Source of the DNA: Burkholderiaceae bacterium
Lineage (GTDB): Bacteria > Pseudomonadota > Gammaproteobacteria > Burkholderiales > Burkholderiaceae_E
Assembly (NCBI GenBank): GCA_024637155.1
Contig: JAGXFR010000024.1
Coordinates: 1-64,000, forward strand
Direction: 5' to 3'
DNA length: 64,000 nt
Part shown: piece after piece, positions 16,442 through 25,127 of the stretch
How the letters are laid out: the number at the start of each line of letters is the position of its first letter
How positions within the stretch are numbered: the first letter of the stretch is position 1
The notes under the pieces: generated by a model
The model's database searches: none
The model's input: the letters and a program-made list of their open reading frames with translations, nothing else
Told to the model about the DNA's origin: nothing
Position numbers and translations under genes: made by a program

Positions 16442-17284
16442 TCAATTCTCCTTCGCTTCCGTTGGGTCCAGGGCTTCTTCGAAGTAGAAGACACCCACTC
16501 CGACGCGCGCGCGCGATGCTGACGCCGCGTCACCTGATTCTTCGCTGTCGTGTGCAGAAAGCCACTTGTCGAGCCGCTCGAGAAGCAGCTGCGCCTGCGT
16601 GGTGCTGAGCTTGCGAAACTCCGGCAGCACCTCGGCCGGAATGCTGTGGTACATGACCTTGCGCTGAAAGCGCGGATCGGTGGCGCCGTGCTCGATGTTG
16701 TGGTCGATCGTGTCGATCAGGTCCGCGACGTCCGCGCCGAGGATGCCGAGCTTGTCCACCACGCTGCGCTGGGGCACGAAGGCGCGCGCGACGAGTTCGA
16801 GGCGCTCGTCGTCGCGGCGGCGCACTGCTCCGACCCGCAGTAGTTCATCGAGCACCGCGCGCACCGGCATGTCGCCACTGTGGCGCTTGACCAGGTCGGC
16901 GAAACTCCTGGTGCCCTCATCCGCGGGAAGGGCGCGGGGTTCGCCGCGCGCATCGAGGAATTCCGGGTCGCGCGTCCACGCGGTGAGCACCCGGGCGGCG
17001 CGATTGTAGTGTTCGCGCTCGGCCACGGCGGCCTCCGGCGGCGCGCCGAGCAGACGCTGCACTTCCTTGCGGGTGAGGCCCGAGAGGATGGAAACGCGCG
17101 AGATCGAGGCCTTCTTGCCCGGGATGCCGAAATCGCGGATCGCCACGTCGACGTAGGCGCGTTTGGCGAGTTCCGCGAGCGCGCTGAACGACACGTTGTG
17201 GCGCAGGAGCACACGAACCAACGGCCGCAACAGGTGCGAGATGGCACGGTACAGTGCTTGCTGGGCTCGGGCGTCGTCCTTCAT
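16442..17284 (-). CDS. DUF6502 family protein
   Basis: This 280-aa protein of unknown function has no signal peptide. Its N-terminus LYRAISHLLRPLVRVLLRHNV is the family hallmark, followed by a winged-helix-like segment (SRVSILSGLTRKEVQRLL, about 60-80) suggesting DNA binding. It is cotranscribed with the DUF5666 lipoprotein. The promoter upstream predicts an almost leaderless mRNA, and no Shine-Dalgarno sequence precedes the ATG. A regulator that controls its own operon through the palindrome at its -10 is a reasonable hypothesis. Confidence 0.82.
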   Translation of the reverse strand: MKDDARAQQALYRAISHLLRPLVRVLLRHNVSFSALAELAKRAYVDVAIRDFGIPGKKASISRVSILSGLTRKEVQRLLGAPPEAAVAEREHYNRAARVLTAWTRDPEFLDARGEPRALPADEGTRSFADLVKRHSGDMPVRAVLDELLRVGAVRRRDDERLELVARAFVPQRSVVDKLGILGADVADLIDTIDHNIEHGATDPRFQRKVMYHSIPAEVLPEFRKLSTTQAQLLLERLDKWLSAHDSEESGDAASASRARVGVGVFYFEEALDPTEAKEN

Positions 17285-17287
17285 AAA

Positions 17288-17320
17288 TGGGAATATTATC
17301 CCAAATTACGAAGATGTCAA
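17288..17320 (-). promoter_or_regulatory. DUF6502 promoter with palindrome around the -10 box
   Basis: On the minus strand TTGACA (17315-17320), a 16-bp spacer and TAATAT (17293-17298) form a strong sigma70 promoter. The -10 hexamer is exactly framed by TGGGA and TCCCA (17288-17292 and 17299-17303), a perfect 5-bp inverted repeat. Transcription would start at about 17285-17286, one or two bases before the ATG at 17284. The TGA stop of the upstream LysE gene lies inside the -35 box. Confidence 0.65.
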
Positions 17321-17712
17321 GCTTGTCCCTTTTCGCACGCGGTTGCCGCCGGCAGCGAAGCGAGTTGCCGCGCCGCCGCATTGCCGACCCCCACCAGCGC
17401 CGCCGGCGCGCCGTCCACGCCTGCGTCGGGGGTGCGCAGCAGGCGCAGGCCGATCCAGCACAGATAGCCGATGCCGCACCATTGCAGCGCCCCGAACGCC
17501 AGCGGGTACGCATGCAGCAGCGCGGCCAGCCCGAGCACCGCGCCGATCATGTAGACGAGATCTCCGAGCAGCGTGCCGCCGACCGCCGCGAGCCCCGCGC
17601 CGATCCCGTTGCGGGCCGTCGCGTTGAGAATGGCCAGCGTGCCCGGTCCGGGCACCAGCTGGAACACGAGCACCGCCGCGATGAAGCTCGCGTAATTCTG
17701 GATGTCGAACAT
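17317..17712 (-). pseudogene. LysE-family exporter, C-terminally truncated
   Basis: The first 100 residues are a normal LysE/RhtB amino-acid exporter N-terminal half: YASFIAAVLVFQLVPGPGTL, then TLLGDLVYMIGAVLGLAALL and GYLCWIGLRLLR, making three helices. The family is normally about 200-210 aa with six helices; here the product is 131 aa and ends in an unrelated polar tail (ATACEKGQA), directly at the DUF6502 promoter. The second half, including the NPK loop, is absent from the window. Either a deletion fused it to new sequence or it is a decaying gene. ATG chosen at 17712. Confidence 0.7.
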
Positions 17713-17749
17713 GGGTCGGGCGTGCGAAGGGTTTCGGCGCGCGGGGGAA

Positions 17750-18229
17750 TCAGGCCTGCGCCGCGCGCAGGAGCTTTCCCGTGGACAGGTAGTGATTGAT
17801 CCGGCTCTCCCAGTCGCGCATGAACTGGCGATAGTGCTCCTCGGTGAAGGACTCGATGAAGGCGTCGCCCTCCGGTCCGAGACTCGTGTGCGAGTAGGTG
17901 ATCTCCGCCAGCGAGCCGCCGGCACGCGGGCGCAACTGGATCTGCAGTTTGCAGGCCGTGACGCCCGGGGTGATCTTGAGCATTTCCACCCGTCCCGCTT
18001 CCGCTTCGTGCCGGGTGATGTACCAGATCGCGTTGTGGGGGATCGCCGTGGTGAGAAAGACGCAGTCCGGCTCGGCGAGTCCGGTTTCGCTCAGCACGAG
18101 AAGAGGATTCCAACCCTCGATCCAGTCCGCTTCGCGCACCGGGCACAGCAGCGGGAAGATCCGTGCCGGGTCGGCCACCAGATCCTGCGTGTAGGTGCGG
18201 GTGACGCGGTTGGGTTGCGCGACTTTCAT
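17750..18229 (-). CDS. SRPBCC (START-like) ligand-binding protein
   Basis: This 159-aa protein has the helix-grip pattern of the SRPBCC superfamily: an N-terminal strand (RVTRTYTQDLVADPARIFPL), a central ADWIEGWNP loop, strands LAEITYSHTSLGPEG, and a long C-terminal helix (FTEEHYRQFMRDWESRINHYL). It probably binds a hydrophobic ligand in the cytosol; no catalytic residues can be named. The ATG at 18229 is chosen over one 11 codons upstream. It is 37 nt upstream of the truncated LysE gene and likely cotranscribed with it. Confidence 0.75.
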   Translation of the reverse strand: MKVAQPNRVTRTYTQDLVADPARIFPLLCPVREADWIEGWNPLLVLSETGLAEPDCVFLTTAIPHNAIWYITRHEAEAGRVEMLKITPGVTACKLQIQLRPRAGGSLAEITYSHTSLGPEGDAFIESFTEEHYRQFMRDWESRINHYLSTGKLLRAAQA

Positions 18230-18311
18230 GGTGCCGCCCAATCTACACCAAGCCCGCGCCACGTTGGGGAAGCGATGCCGGCGGACAAGAAAAAACCGCA
18301 GCCGCTGCCCA

Positions 18312-18332
18312 GCCTTTCGCCTTAGGTGTTGA
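18312..18332 (-). repeat. 21-bp toxin-3' motif, copy 2
   Basis: On the minus strand TCAACACCTAAGG followed by CGAAAGGC begins 9 bp after the hipA stop codon. It differs from the copy behind the second hipA (48666-48686) at one position and from the copy behind Fic (7399-7419) at two. Confidence 0.6.
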
Positions 18333-18341
18333 AAATCCGGG

Positions 18342-19589
18342 TTAGTCGTGTTCGCTGCGCAGGAACGCGCCGGCCATCACGAGCTGGTCAGCCCGCGAGA
18401 TTCCGAGACGGGAGGCTTCTTGGCGCCAGTCGGAGACGATGCGCACGACCTCGTCGACAATGGCTTCGCCCCGCAGCCCCGTGAGCCCGTAGTAGTCGAG
18501 GGTCGACAACACCGCGCCGAGATCCGGCCTGCGGCTGGAATCGTCGATGCAGAGCACATGCTCGTCTTTATCGATAATGGGGTTGATGTCAAAGGCCGGC
18601 GACAGCCGCCAGCCCCTTTCTGTGAGCAGAAAGCCGTGGTTGCGCAGGTGATCGTCACGGTTTCCGACCGCCACGAAGAACGCGACTCGGCGATACAACT
18701 GCTCGAGGTCGCGCGTGACGTGATTCGGATCTCCGTTTCGGCGCAGGAACTCAGCGAGTTCCAGGTAACTCGTACCCTCGCTTTGGTCCTTGCGCAGCAT
18801 CGTCATTGCCGAGGCGTAGAAGCGCCGCTTGCCTTGCGCCCGGTCGAATCGTTGCACGCAGAACGTGTGGAAGTCGTTGTTCAGCCGCACCACCCGGGCT
18901 GGCGGCACGCTCACGCCGGCGCGCTCGGCGAGTTGGTGGACGACGTACTCCCAGCCCCCGATGTCTCGATCGTCGCCTCGGGACGGGAACTTGCCGATCC
19001 ACGCCGTGCCGTCTGACTCGGTGAAACTCGCCTTGGGGCGCGCGCCACCCAGAGACGCCCCCGGCGCGACCAGAACGGCGAGCCACTGGCGCAACGCCTC
19101 GAGGTCATCGATGCGCTTGTCGGTCAGCTCGATGGCGACCGCCTCGAGTTCACCCAGATTGGTGACCGGCGGGGCGGCAAGCCTCTCGGCAGCCAGAAAG
19201 GGATCGCTTCCCTCCAGACGGAAGCGAAGCGCTCCCTGTCGCGCGTAGTCCTGCACGCCGATCAGGTAGTCCCACGCATAGAGCGTACGGGGCGCGCGAT
19301 CCTCGTCCCGTGCCTGCAGGCCCTCGCGCCGCTTCATCAGCGTCTGGCCCCAGCGATCAGGCGACGAATCCAGAAAGATGCCGAAATTACCTTGTTCGGA
19401 ATTCGGAAAGAAAGCTTGCGCGTCCAGGGAGAGGTCTGGATCGAGCGCGAAAGCGTGCTCGGTGCGCAGCCATTGCGGGTCATACTGGAAGCGCACCTGA
19501 CCCCGATCGTGAAAGAGCGTGCCGACCCGGCTCGCCGGCCAAAGCTCACAGTCGAGCCATACCTCCAGTGCAGCCGGTCGCCGCTTCAC
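18342..19589 (-). CDS. hipA: HipA family serine/threonine kinase toxin
   Basis: This 415-aa HipA-type kinase phosphorylates a target such as an aminoacyl-tRNA synthetase when freed from HipB (family knowledge). The N-terminal subdomain has GTLFHDRGQVRF and NFGIFLDSSPDRWG; the glycine-rich segment SLGGARPK (about 175) binds ATP; the catalytic loop GNRDDHLRNHG (about 315) and metal-binding SPAFDINP (about 335) are intact, so activity is expected. It begins with GTG at 19589 overlapping the hipB stop (GTGA). Length is normal. Confidence 0.92.
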   Translation of the reverse strand: MKRRPAALEVWLDCELWPASRVGTLFHDRGQVRFQYDPQWLRTEHAFALDPDLSLDAQAFFPNSEQGNFGIFLDSSPDRWGQTLMKRREGLQARDEDRAPRTLYAWDYLIGVQDYARQGALRFRLEGSDPFLAAERLAAPPVTNLGELEAVAIELTDKRIDDLEALRQWLAVLVAPGASLGGARPKASFTESDGTAWIGKFPSRGDDRDIGGWEYVVHQLAERAGVSVPPARVVRLNNDFHTFCVQRFDRAQGKRRFYASAMTMLRKDQSEGTSYLELAEFLRRNGDPNHVTRDLEQLYRRVAFFVAVGNRDDHLRNHGFLLTERGWRLSPAFDINPIIDKDEHVLCIDDSSRRPDLGAVLSTLDYYGLTGLRGEAIVDEVVRIVSDWRQEASRLGISRADQLVMAGAFLRSEHD

Positions 19590-19876
19590 GGCTCGAGCTC
19601 AAGATCTTGCAGCCGCCGGCCCAGCCGATCGTCCGCGGCGACGGCGTCGAAGTCAGCGTCCAATCCCAGCACCGCGAGCACGCGCAGGTAGGTTGCGAGC
19701 GTCGCCACGCCCGCGCCAGATTCAACTTTGTAGAGCGTCGTGCGCGAAACGCCTGCGCGCGCCGCCACGGTCACCATGCTCAGGCGGCGGCGGCGGCGCG
19801 CGAGCCGAATCCGCTCACCCATGGCGGTAAGCCGACGCTGCTCTTGCGGGAAGATGACGGGTGCTTTGCTGGGCAT
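19586..19876 (-). CDS. hipB: HipB family XRE antitoxin
   Basis: This 96-aa helix-turn-helix repressor neutralises the adjacent HipA. The XRE domain runs from about residue 20 to 75: RIRLARRRRRLSMVTVAARA, then GVSRTTLYKVESG as recognition helix. A dimer would bind the promoter immediately upstream. The ATG at 19876 is chosen; the open reading 45 codons further upstream spans the promoter and was rejected. The stop overlaps the hipA GTG. Confidence 0.88.
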   Translation of the reverse strand: MPSKAPVIFPQEQRRLTAMGERIRLARRRRRLSMVTVAARAGVSRTTLYKVESGAGVATLATYLRVLAVLGLDADFDAVAADDRLGRRLQDLELEP

Positions 19877-19880
19877 GATG

Positions 19881-19921
19881 TATTCCAATATAGACAATAA
19901 CTGTTGTTTTTGTCCAGAATA
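19881..19921 (-). promoter_or_regulatory. hipBA promoter and operator candidates
   Basis: On the minus strand TGGACA, an 18-bp spacer and TATATT form a promoter ahead of hipB. Overlapping it are an inner inverted repeat GACAA (19893-19897) with TTGTC (19910-19914) and an outer pair TATTC (19881-19885) with GAATA (19917-19921). HipB dimers bind such inverted repeats. The rest of the gap to 20162 shows nothing recognisable. Confidence 0.5.
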
Positions 19922-20162
19922 GACTGCATTATGGGTGTCGTCGGCAGAATTCACAAGAACACCGGCCAGCCTCGATTCTGCTTCACCGTGACGCTTTGGG
20001 CAGTCGGGCAAAGGGGTGTGCCTTGCCCCGATGGATGAAGAACGCGCGGCTCTACAGGCGCGACGCAGAGCCGTCGGAACGACGGGGAAGCCACATCAAG
20101 CAGGCGTAGGCACGCCCCTGACGCAGCAGAGCGGCGTCAAGGGTGAGCGCAATCTGATCAAA

Positions 20163-21803
20163 TCAGCGCAGGGCGGGGACCACGGCGGAAGCCAGCACCG
20201 TATTCTCGCGGAAGGTCGGGCACTTCTCACCGCAGGCGACGATGGTGGTGATGTCGTGCCCGAGCACGACGCGCACGTCGACGGAGCCGCTTCTGCCGAG
20301 ATTGCCCGCGATTGCGGTGTCACCCGGCAGCTGCTGGGCGACGGCGCGCGCGGCGTCGCGATAACCCGGGCGGTAGAACACCGTGGTGATCGGGTTCTTG
20401 AAGGGCCGGGCGTTGGTCAGACGCGTATCCGTGTCCATGCCGCGCGAACGCAGCCAGCCGCGGATCCAGGAAGCCATGCCGTTCACGCCGTTGCCGTTGG
20501 CGATCTCGACGCGTGCATGCACTTGCGCGAGGCTGGCGCTCGAGGGCATGGTGGCGCGTGCCGCAGCGGGTGCCGCGATCGGCGCGGGCGCCGGCGGCGC
20601 ATCGGACCGGGCCGGGGTCGGCGGCGGTGCCAGCTCGGCCCGCACGATCAGCGCGGGTCGCGGCGCCGGTGCGGCCGGTGCGGCCGGAGCGACAGGCGGA
20701 GCCAATGCGACGGGCGGAGCCGGAGCGACAGGCGGAGCCGATGCGACAGGCGGAGCCGATGCGACGGGCGGAGCCGATGCGACGGGCGCCGGAGCCGGCG
20801 GGGCCGCAGCGATCGGCGCGGTGCGCACCGGAGGGTCGAAGGCGATCGTCGCAGGTTGCGCCGCGGGCGCGAGGGCCGGCGGGGCCGAGGCGATCGGTGC
20901 AGTGCGGGTCGGCGGGTCGAAGGTCACGATCAGTGCGGGTTGCGCAATGGGCTGCATGACCGGCTGAGTCGCGGGCACGGAGGGCGCGGCCGATGAAATC
21001 GGCGCGGTGCGCACGGCTGGCTCGAAGGACACGGCCATCGCGGGTTGCGTGACGGAAATCTGGGACATCGCCGGAGCGCTCTGCGCCTGCCCGACCGGGC
21101 TCCCGGCAACCGGCAGCGTGGCCAGTTGCAGCGGTTGCGCGTTGGGCTCGGTCTGCAAGCCGCGCGGAGCGACCGCGGCGGGCGCGGGAACTTGCGGCAC
21201 GTCGATCGCAACTTGCGGAGCAATCGTTGGCGACGCGACGGGTGCGGACTCCGCAGCAGCGATCGCGGCTGCTGCCACGGGCGCGGCCGGGGTCGCCGCG
21301 GCAACAGTAGGCTCCGCGGCAACCCGTTCCAGATTGACCTTGGCCAAATGGTGGCTCGGATCCACGGCCAACGCATTGCGCAGGACGGTGCCCGCCTCGT
21401 CATGCTGCCCGTTCAACTGCAGCGCATAGCCGAGATTGTTCATCAGCTGCGCGCTCCAGGGCGCGACCGTCACCGCGTGGCGCAGAATCGCCACCGACTG
21501 CGCATAGCGGCCCATCCCCGCCTCGGCCATCGCGAACGCGTTGAGGATCTCGACATCGTTCGGAGCGGCAACCGCGGCGTTGCGCCAGGCGTCGCGCGCC
21601 TCGCGCCAGCGTCGCTCGCCCTCGTAGCGGCGCGCCAGCGCCACGTAGCCACGATCGACGCTGACTCCGGAGTGCGCGACCCGGAGATTCGGTTCGACCT
21701 TCCAGCTGTTGGGCGTCGACGGCGCGGCGCAGCCGGTCAGGCCCGTGACGAGCGCGAGAACGGCCGGTGCGATGTTGCGCGAGCGGGTGGTGTTGGTTTT
21801 CAT
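20163..21803 (-). CDS. TPR lipoprotein with LytR_C domain, last gene of the tad locus
   Basis: This 546-aa envelope lipoprotein (lipobox LTGC) comprises a TPR region (about 50-165: AWRNAAVAAPNDVEILNAFA, then SAQLMNNLGYALQLNGQHDE), a long Ala/Pro/Val-rich linker (about 170-430, with APPVAS repeats), and a C-terminal LytR_C domain (about 440-530: ARVEIANGNGVNGMASWIRG). Tad loci commonly end with a TPR protein (TadD), needed for pilus assembly; the fused LytR_C domain could bind the cell wall (inference). It is cotranscribed 14 nt after tadC. Confidence 0.85.
   Translation of the reverse strand: MKTNTTRSRNIAPAVLALVTGLTGCAAPSTPNSWKVEPNLRVAHSGVSVDRGYVALARRYEGERRWREARDAWRNAAVAAPNDVEILNAFAMAEAGMGRYAQSVAILRHAVTVAPWSAQLMNNLGYALQLNGQHDEAGTVLRNALAVDPSHHLAKVNLERVAAEPTVAAATPAAPVAAAAIAAAESAPVASPTIAPQVAIDVPQVPAPAAVAPRGLQTEPNAQPLQLATLPVAGSPVGQAQSAPAMSQISVTQPAMAVSFEPAVRTAPISSAAPSVPATQPVMQPIAQPALIVTFDPPTRTAPIASAPPALAPAAQPATIAFDPPVRTAPIAAAPPAPAPVASAPPVASAPPVASAPPVAPAPPVALAPPVAPAAPAAPAPRPALIVRAELAPPPTPARSDAPPAPAPIAAPAAARATMPSSASLAQVHARVEIANGNGVNGMASWIRGWLRSRGMDTDTRLTNARPFKNPITTVFYRPGYRDAARAVAQQLPGDTAIAGNLGRSGSVDVRVVLGHDITTIVACGEKCPTFRENTVLASAVVPALR
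20695..20784 (-). repeat. Five tandem 18-bp units encoding APPVAS-type repeats
   Basis: Five consecutive 18-bp units starting with GGCGGAGCC (plus strand, at 20695, 20713, 20731, 20749 and 20767) encode APPVA(S/P/L) hexapeptides in the linker of the LytR_C lipoprotein. Units differ at few positions, so copy number could vary by slippage and change the linker length in-frame. Confidence 0.75.
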
Positions 21804-21817
21804 GATGTTTCCCCCAT

Positions 21818-22762
21818 TCAGTTCCCGCCGGCCAAGCCCGGCAGCAGCACGCGATAGATCTGGATCATCGCGGGCCCCATCAGCACGAGCAGCAGGGACG
21901 GGAAAATGCAGAAGATGAGCGGGAACAGCAGCTTCAGCGCGATCTTGGCTGCGGCCTCCTCGGCGCGTTGTTTCCGCCGCGTGCGCAGCATGTCGGAGTG
22001 AACGCGCAGCGAAGCGGCAATGCTGGTTCCAAAGCGCTCGGCCTGGGTGATCATCGTCACGAAGCCGTCCACTTCCTCGACCCCGGTGCGAATCGCCAGG
22101 TTGCGCAGCGCGTGTTCCCGGTCGGCGCCCGCGCGCAATTCCAGGTTGACCATGCGCATTTCTTCGGCGAGCGCCGGGCTCTTGAGCTGCAGGTCCTCGG
22201 CCACGCGCATCATCGCCGACTCGGTGCCCAGCCCGGCTTCGACGCAGACCGTCATCAGGTCCAGCGCGTCCGGAAAGGTCTCGAAGATCTCGCGCTGCCG
22301 CACCATCACGAGGCGCGCCAGCACCATATTCGGTATGTAGTAGCCGATCGCCGCAAGGATCAACAGTGCGAGCAGCAGGTTGTTTCCTTTGAGCGGCGAT
22401 GCGGACAATGCCGACAGCACAAACCCGGCCATCGGCAGGCCGAGGGTGAGGAGCGACTTGATGCCGAAGAAGGCTGCGGGCGCCGCCGGACCGCGAATGC
22501 CGGCGTGGACGAAGCGCAGTCGCATGTTCGACTGCTCGAAGCCCTCCCCGGGCATCGAGAGCTTGCTGACCGGATGCGTAACCCGGCTGACCCAGTGCAG
22601 CAATCGGTTGGAGAGCCCGGGCTGCGGGGCTGCCTCGTCGCTTCCGAACTCCACGAGACGCCGGCGCGCGGCTTCCGGGCGCAGCAGGGTCGAGAAACCC
22701 AGATAGCCGGCAACCACGGCAATGAAAATCAGCGCGAGAAAGGAGAACTGGAACGAGGTCAT
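21818..22762 (-). CDS. tadC: Tad pilus inner-membrane platform protein TadC
   Basis: This 314-aa T2SSF-domain protein forms the inner-membrane platform of the Flp/Tad pilus with TadB. A hydrophobic N-terminus, a cytosolic domain with the family signature PDALDLMTVCVEAGLGTESAMM (about 165-190; PDALDLM followed by CVEAG) and two C-terminal helices (LLFPLIFCIFPSLLLVLM) are visible. It follows tadB by 13 nt. Length and motif order are normal. Confidence 0.92.
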   Translation of the reverse strand: MTSFQFSFLALIFIAVVAGYLGFSTLLRPEAARRRLVEFGSDEAAPQPGLSNRLLHWVSRVTHPVSKLSMPGEGFEQSNMRLRFVHAGIRGPAAPAAFFGIKSLLTLGLPMAGFVLSALSASPLKGNNLLLALLILAAIGYYIPNMVLARLVMVRQREIFETFPDALDLMTVCVEAGLGTESAMMRVAEDLQLKSPALAEEMRMVNLELRAGADREHALRNLAIRTGVEEVDGFVTMITQAERFGTSIAASLRVHSDMLRTRRKQRAEEAAAKIALKLLFPLIFCIFPSLLLVLMGPAMIQIYRVLLPGLAGGN

Positions 22763-22775
22763 CTCTGTGCCCTCC

Positions 22776-23744
22776 TCATACCCGGATGCGGATGATGCTG
22801 CGCATCCAAAGCATCCCCAGGATCATCAGGAACAGCGCGCCGCCGACCATATAGAGGCCGGCGGGATCGGTCCACAGCACTTTCATGAAGTCGGGGTTGA
22901 CGAGATTGACCACCAGCGCGACGCCGAAGGGCAGTGCGGTCAGGATGACGGCCGACAGGCGACCCTCGGCAGAAAGCGTACGCACCTCACCGAGCAGCGT
23001 GAGGCGCGCGCGCACGATGCTCGAAATCTTGTCGAGCAGTTCCGCGAGATTTCCGCCAGCTTCGCGCTGGATCATCACGGCCACGACGAAATAGCTGACG
23101 TCGGGGATCGGTACGCGGTTCGCCAGATTGACCAGCGCGTCGTTCGTCGGCACGCCGTAGTTCATCTCGTCGAACAGGATGCGGAAATCGGTCCCCAGCG
23201 GGGTGGGCATCTCGTCTCCGACCATCTTGATCGCAGAAGGAAAGGCGTGTCCTGCGCGCATCGCGCGACCCATCAGGTCGAGCGCCTCGGGAAACTGGCG
23301 CTCGATCTTCTCGATGCGCTGGCGCCGGCGAAAGCTCACGCGCCACCAGGGCAGAATCGCCAAACCGAGCCCCAGAGCCAGGCCGAAGATCGCCGGCTTG
23401 CCGAGCATTCCGGGCAGGAAGAACCCGATCGCGCCCAGCAGAAGCGACATCAGGATCAGTTCAACCGGGGAAACCTCCATCGCCGACGCATCAACATAGC
23501 GCTTCATGCGCTGGCCGATTCCAAGGCTTGCGAACAGTGCGTTCAATCGCGGGAAGCGGCTCTGCGCACGCGCCCGCTCGATGCTCGCGGTGGTAACCGT
23601 CTCTCCGGAGAGCGCGTCGAGACGGCGCGCGATGCGCTTGGCCTCGGGACTGCGGTGCGAAGCCCAGATGTTGTAGAGCCCCTCGAGCGTCAGCACCACC
23701 GCGAGGAAGGCGATCACCGCGAAGAGAGCAAATCCCATGTCCAT
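22776..23744 (-). CDS. tadB: Tad pilus inner-membrane platform protein TadB
   Basis: This 322-aa T2SSF-domain partner of TadC has an N-terminal helix, a pair of helices at about 95-140 (MSLLLGAIGFFLPGMLG), the cytosolic motif FPEALDLMGRAMRAGHAF (about 170-187), and C-terminal helices at 260-315. It is thought to link the TadA ATPase to pilin extrusion. It sits 14 nt downstream of tadA in the operon. Confidence 0.92.
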   Translation of the reverse strand: MDMGFALFAVIAFLAVVLTLEGLYNIWASHRSPEAKRIARRLDALSGETVTTASIERARAQSRFPRLNALFASLGIGQRMKRYVDASAMEVSPVELILMSLLLGAIGFFLPGMLGKPAIFGLALGLGLAILPWWRVSFRRRQRIEKIERQFPEALDLMGRAMRAGHAFPSAIKMVGDEMPTPLGTDFRILFDEMNYGVPTNDALVNLANRVPIPDVSYFVVAVMIQREAGGNLAELLDKISSIVRARLTLLGEVRTLSAEGRLSAVILTALPFGVALVVNLVNPDFMKVLWTDPAGLYMVGGALFLMILGMLWMRSIIRIRV

Positions 23745-23758
23745 GGCGGGTCTCCTCC

Positions 23759-25117
23759 TCAGGCCGATTTCCGATGCGGCGCGAAGAGGGTTTGCGGCAA
23801 GTCGATGCCGCGCGTCACCAGCAGGTCGAAGCAGCGCGGCCGCACGCCTGTGGCGGTGAAGTAACCCTGAACCGCGCCGGTGGGGCCAACCCCCGTCTGA
23901 TGGAAAACAAAGATCTCCTGCATGGTCACCGTGTCGCCTTCCATGCCGGTGATCTCCTGGATGCTGAGCAGCTTGCGCGTGCCGTCGCTCAGACGACTGA
24001 CCTGGATGACCACGTTGATCGCCGAGGCGATCTGGCTGCGCGCCGCCTTCGCCGGCAGGTCCACGCCCACCATGGCGATCATGCTTTCCAACCGTGCCAG
24101 CGCGTCGCGCGGCGTATTGGCGTGGACGGTCGTCATCGAACCATCGTGCCCGGTGTTCATGGCCTGAAGCATGTCCAGCGCTTCGGGGCCGCGCGCCTCG
24201 CCGAGGATGATTCGATCGGGCCGCATGCGCAGCGCGTTGCGCACCAACGCGCGCTGCGCCACTTCGCCGCGCCCTTCGATGTTCGGGGGCCGCGTTTCGA
24301 GGCGCACCACGTGGGGCTGCTGCAACTGCAGTTCCGCCGCATCCTCGATGGTCACGATGCGTTCTTCCGCGGGAATGTATCCGCTGAGGATATTGAGCAG
24401 GGTCGTCTTGCCGGAACCCGTGCCCCCCGATATCAGGATATTCACCTTGGCTTTCGCGAGCGCACCGATGAACTGCGCCATCTCCTGCGAGAGCGTGTGA
24501 TAGGCGAGCAGGTTCTCCATCAGCAGCGGCACGGTGGCGAAGCGCCGGATCGAGAGGATGGGTCCGTCGATCGACAGCGGCGGAATGATCGCGTTGACAC
24601 GCGAACCGTCCGGCAGGCGGGCATCGACCATCGGGCTGGATTCATCAATGCGGCGCCCGACGCGCGAGACGATCTTGTCGATGATCTTCATCAGGTGATC
24701 GTCATCGGCAAACACGACGTCGGTGATCTCGAGCCGCCCCAGGCGCTCGACATAGACCTTGCGGTGCGTGTTGACGAGAATGTCCGACACGCTCGGGTCC
24801 GCCAGCAGCGGTTCCAGCGGACCGAAGCCCAGCATCTCGTACTGGATGTCGCGCACGAGGGTGCGGCGCTCGCCCGCATTGAGCACCAGGTTTTCTTCGA
24901 TGAGCAGGCGCTCGACCATCTGGCGCAGCTCTTCCTTGAGGTTCTCCGGGGAGAGCTTTTCCATCGCCTCCAGGTCGAGCCGGCCCAGCAGCACCCGATG
25001 AATGTGCGCCTTGGTGTCCTGGTAGCCGTGGCCCGGGGTCACCGTCGTGGCCGGTTCCGCTTCGGCTGCGGTCGAATACCCTTGGGTGGCGGCGCCCAGT
25101 CGCTCGCGCAGACTCAT
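23759..25117 (-). CDS. tadA: Tad/Flp pilus assembly ATPase TadA (CpaF)
   Basis: This 452-aa hexameric secretion ATPase powers Flp pilus assembly. The N-domain (about 60-200) is followed by the ATPase core with Walker [15 protein letters not shown] (about 247-260), an Asp box region ([14 protein letters not shown]), the Walker B segment [17 protein letters not shown] and the His box [15 protein letters not shown]. All catalytic elements are present. It lies in the tad operon between tadZ and tadB. Confidence 0.95.
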   Translation of the reverse strand: MSLRERLGAATQGYSTAAEAEPATTVTPGHGYQDTKAHIHRVLLGRLDLEAMEKLSPENLKEELRQMVERLLIEENLVLNAGERRTLVRDIQYEMLGFGPLEPLLADPSVSDILVNTHRKVYVERLGRLEITDVVFADDDHLMKIIDKIVSRVGRRIDESSPMVDARLPDGSRVNAIIPPLSIDGPILSIRRFATVPLLMENLLAYHTLSQEMAQFIGALAKAKVNILISGGTGSGKTTLLNILSGYIPAEERIVTIEDAAELQLQQPHVVRLETRPPNIEGRGEVAQRALVRNALRMRPDRIILGEARGPEALDMLQAMNTGHDGSMTTVHANTPRDALARLESMIAMVGVDLPAKAARSQIASAINVVIQVSRLSDGTRKLLSIQEITGMEGDTVTMQEIFVFHQTGVGPTGAVQGYFTATGVRPRCFDLLVTRGIDLPQTLFAPHRKSA

Positions 25118-25127
25118 GAAATGCCTC

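Noticed and set aside
20016-20996. 326-aa Arg/Gly-rich plus-strand frame
   Set aside because: It arises from the antisense of Ala/Pro repeats in the LytR_C lipoprotein linker and has no ribosome binding site.
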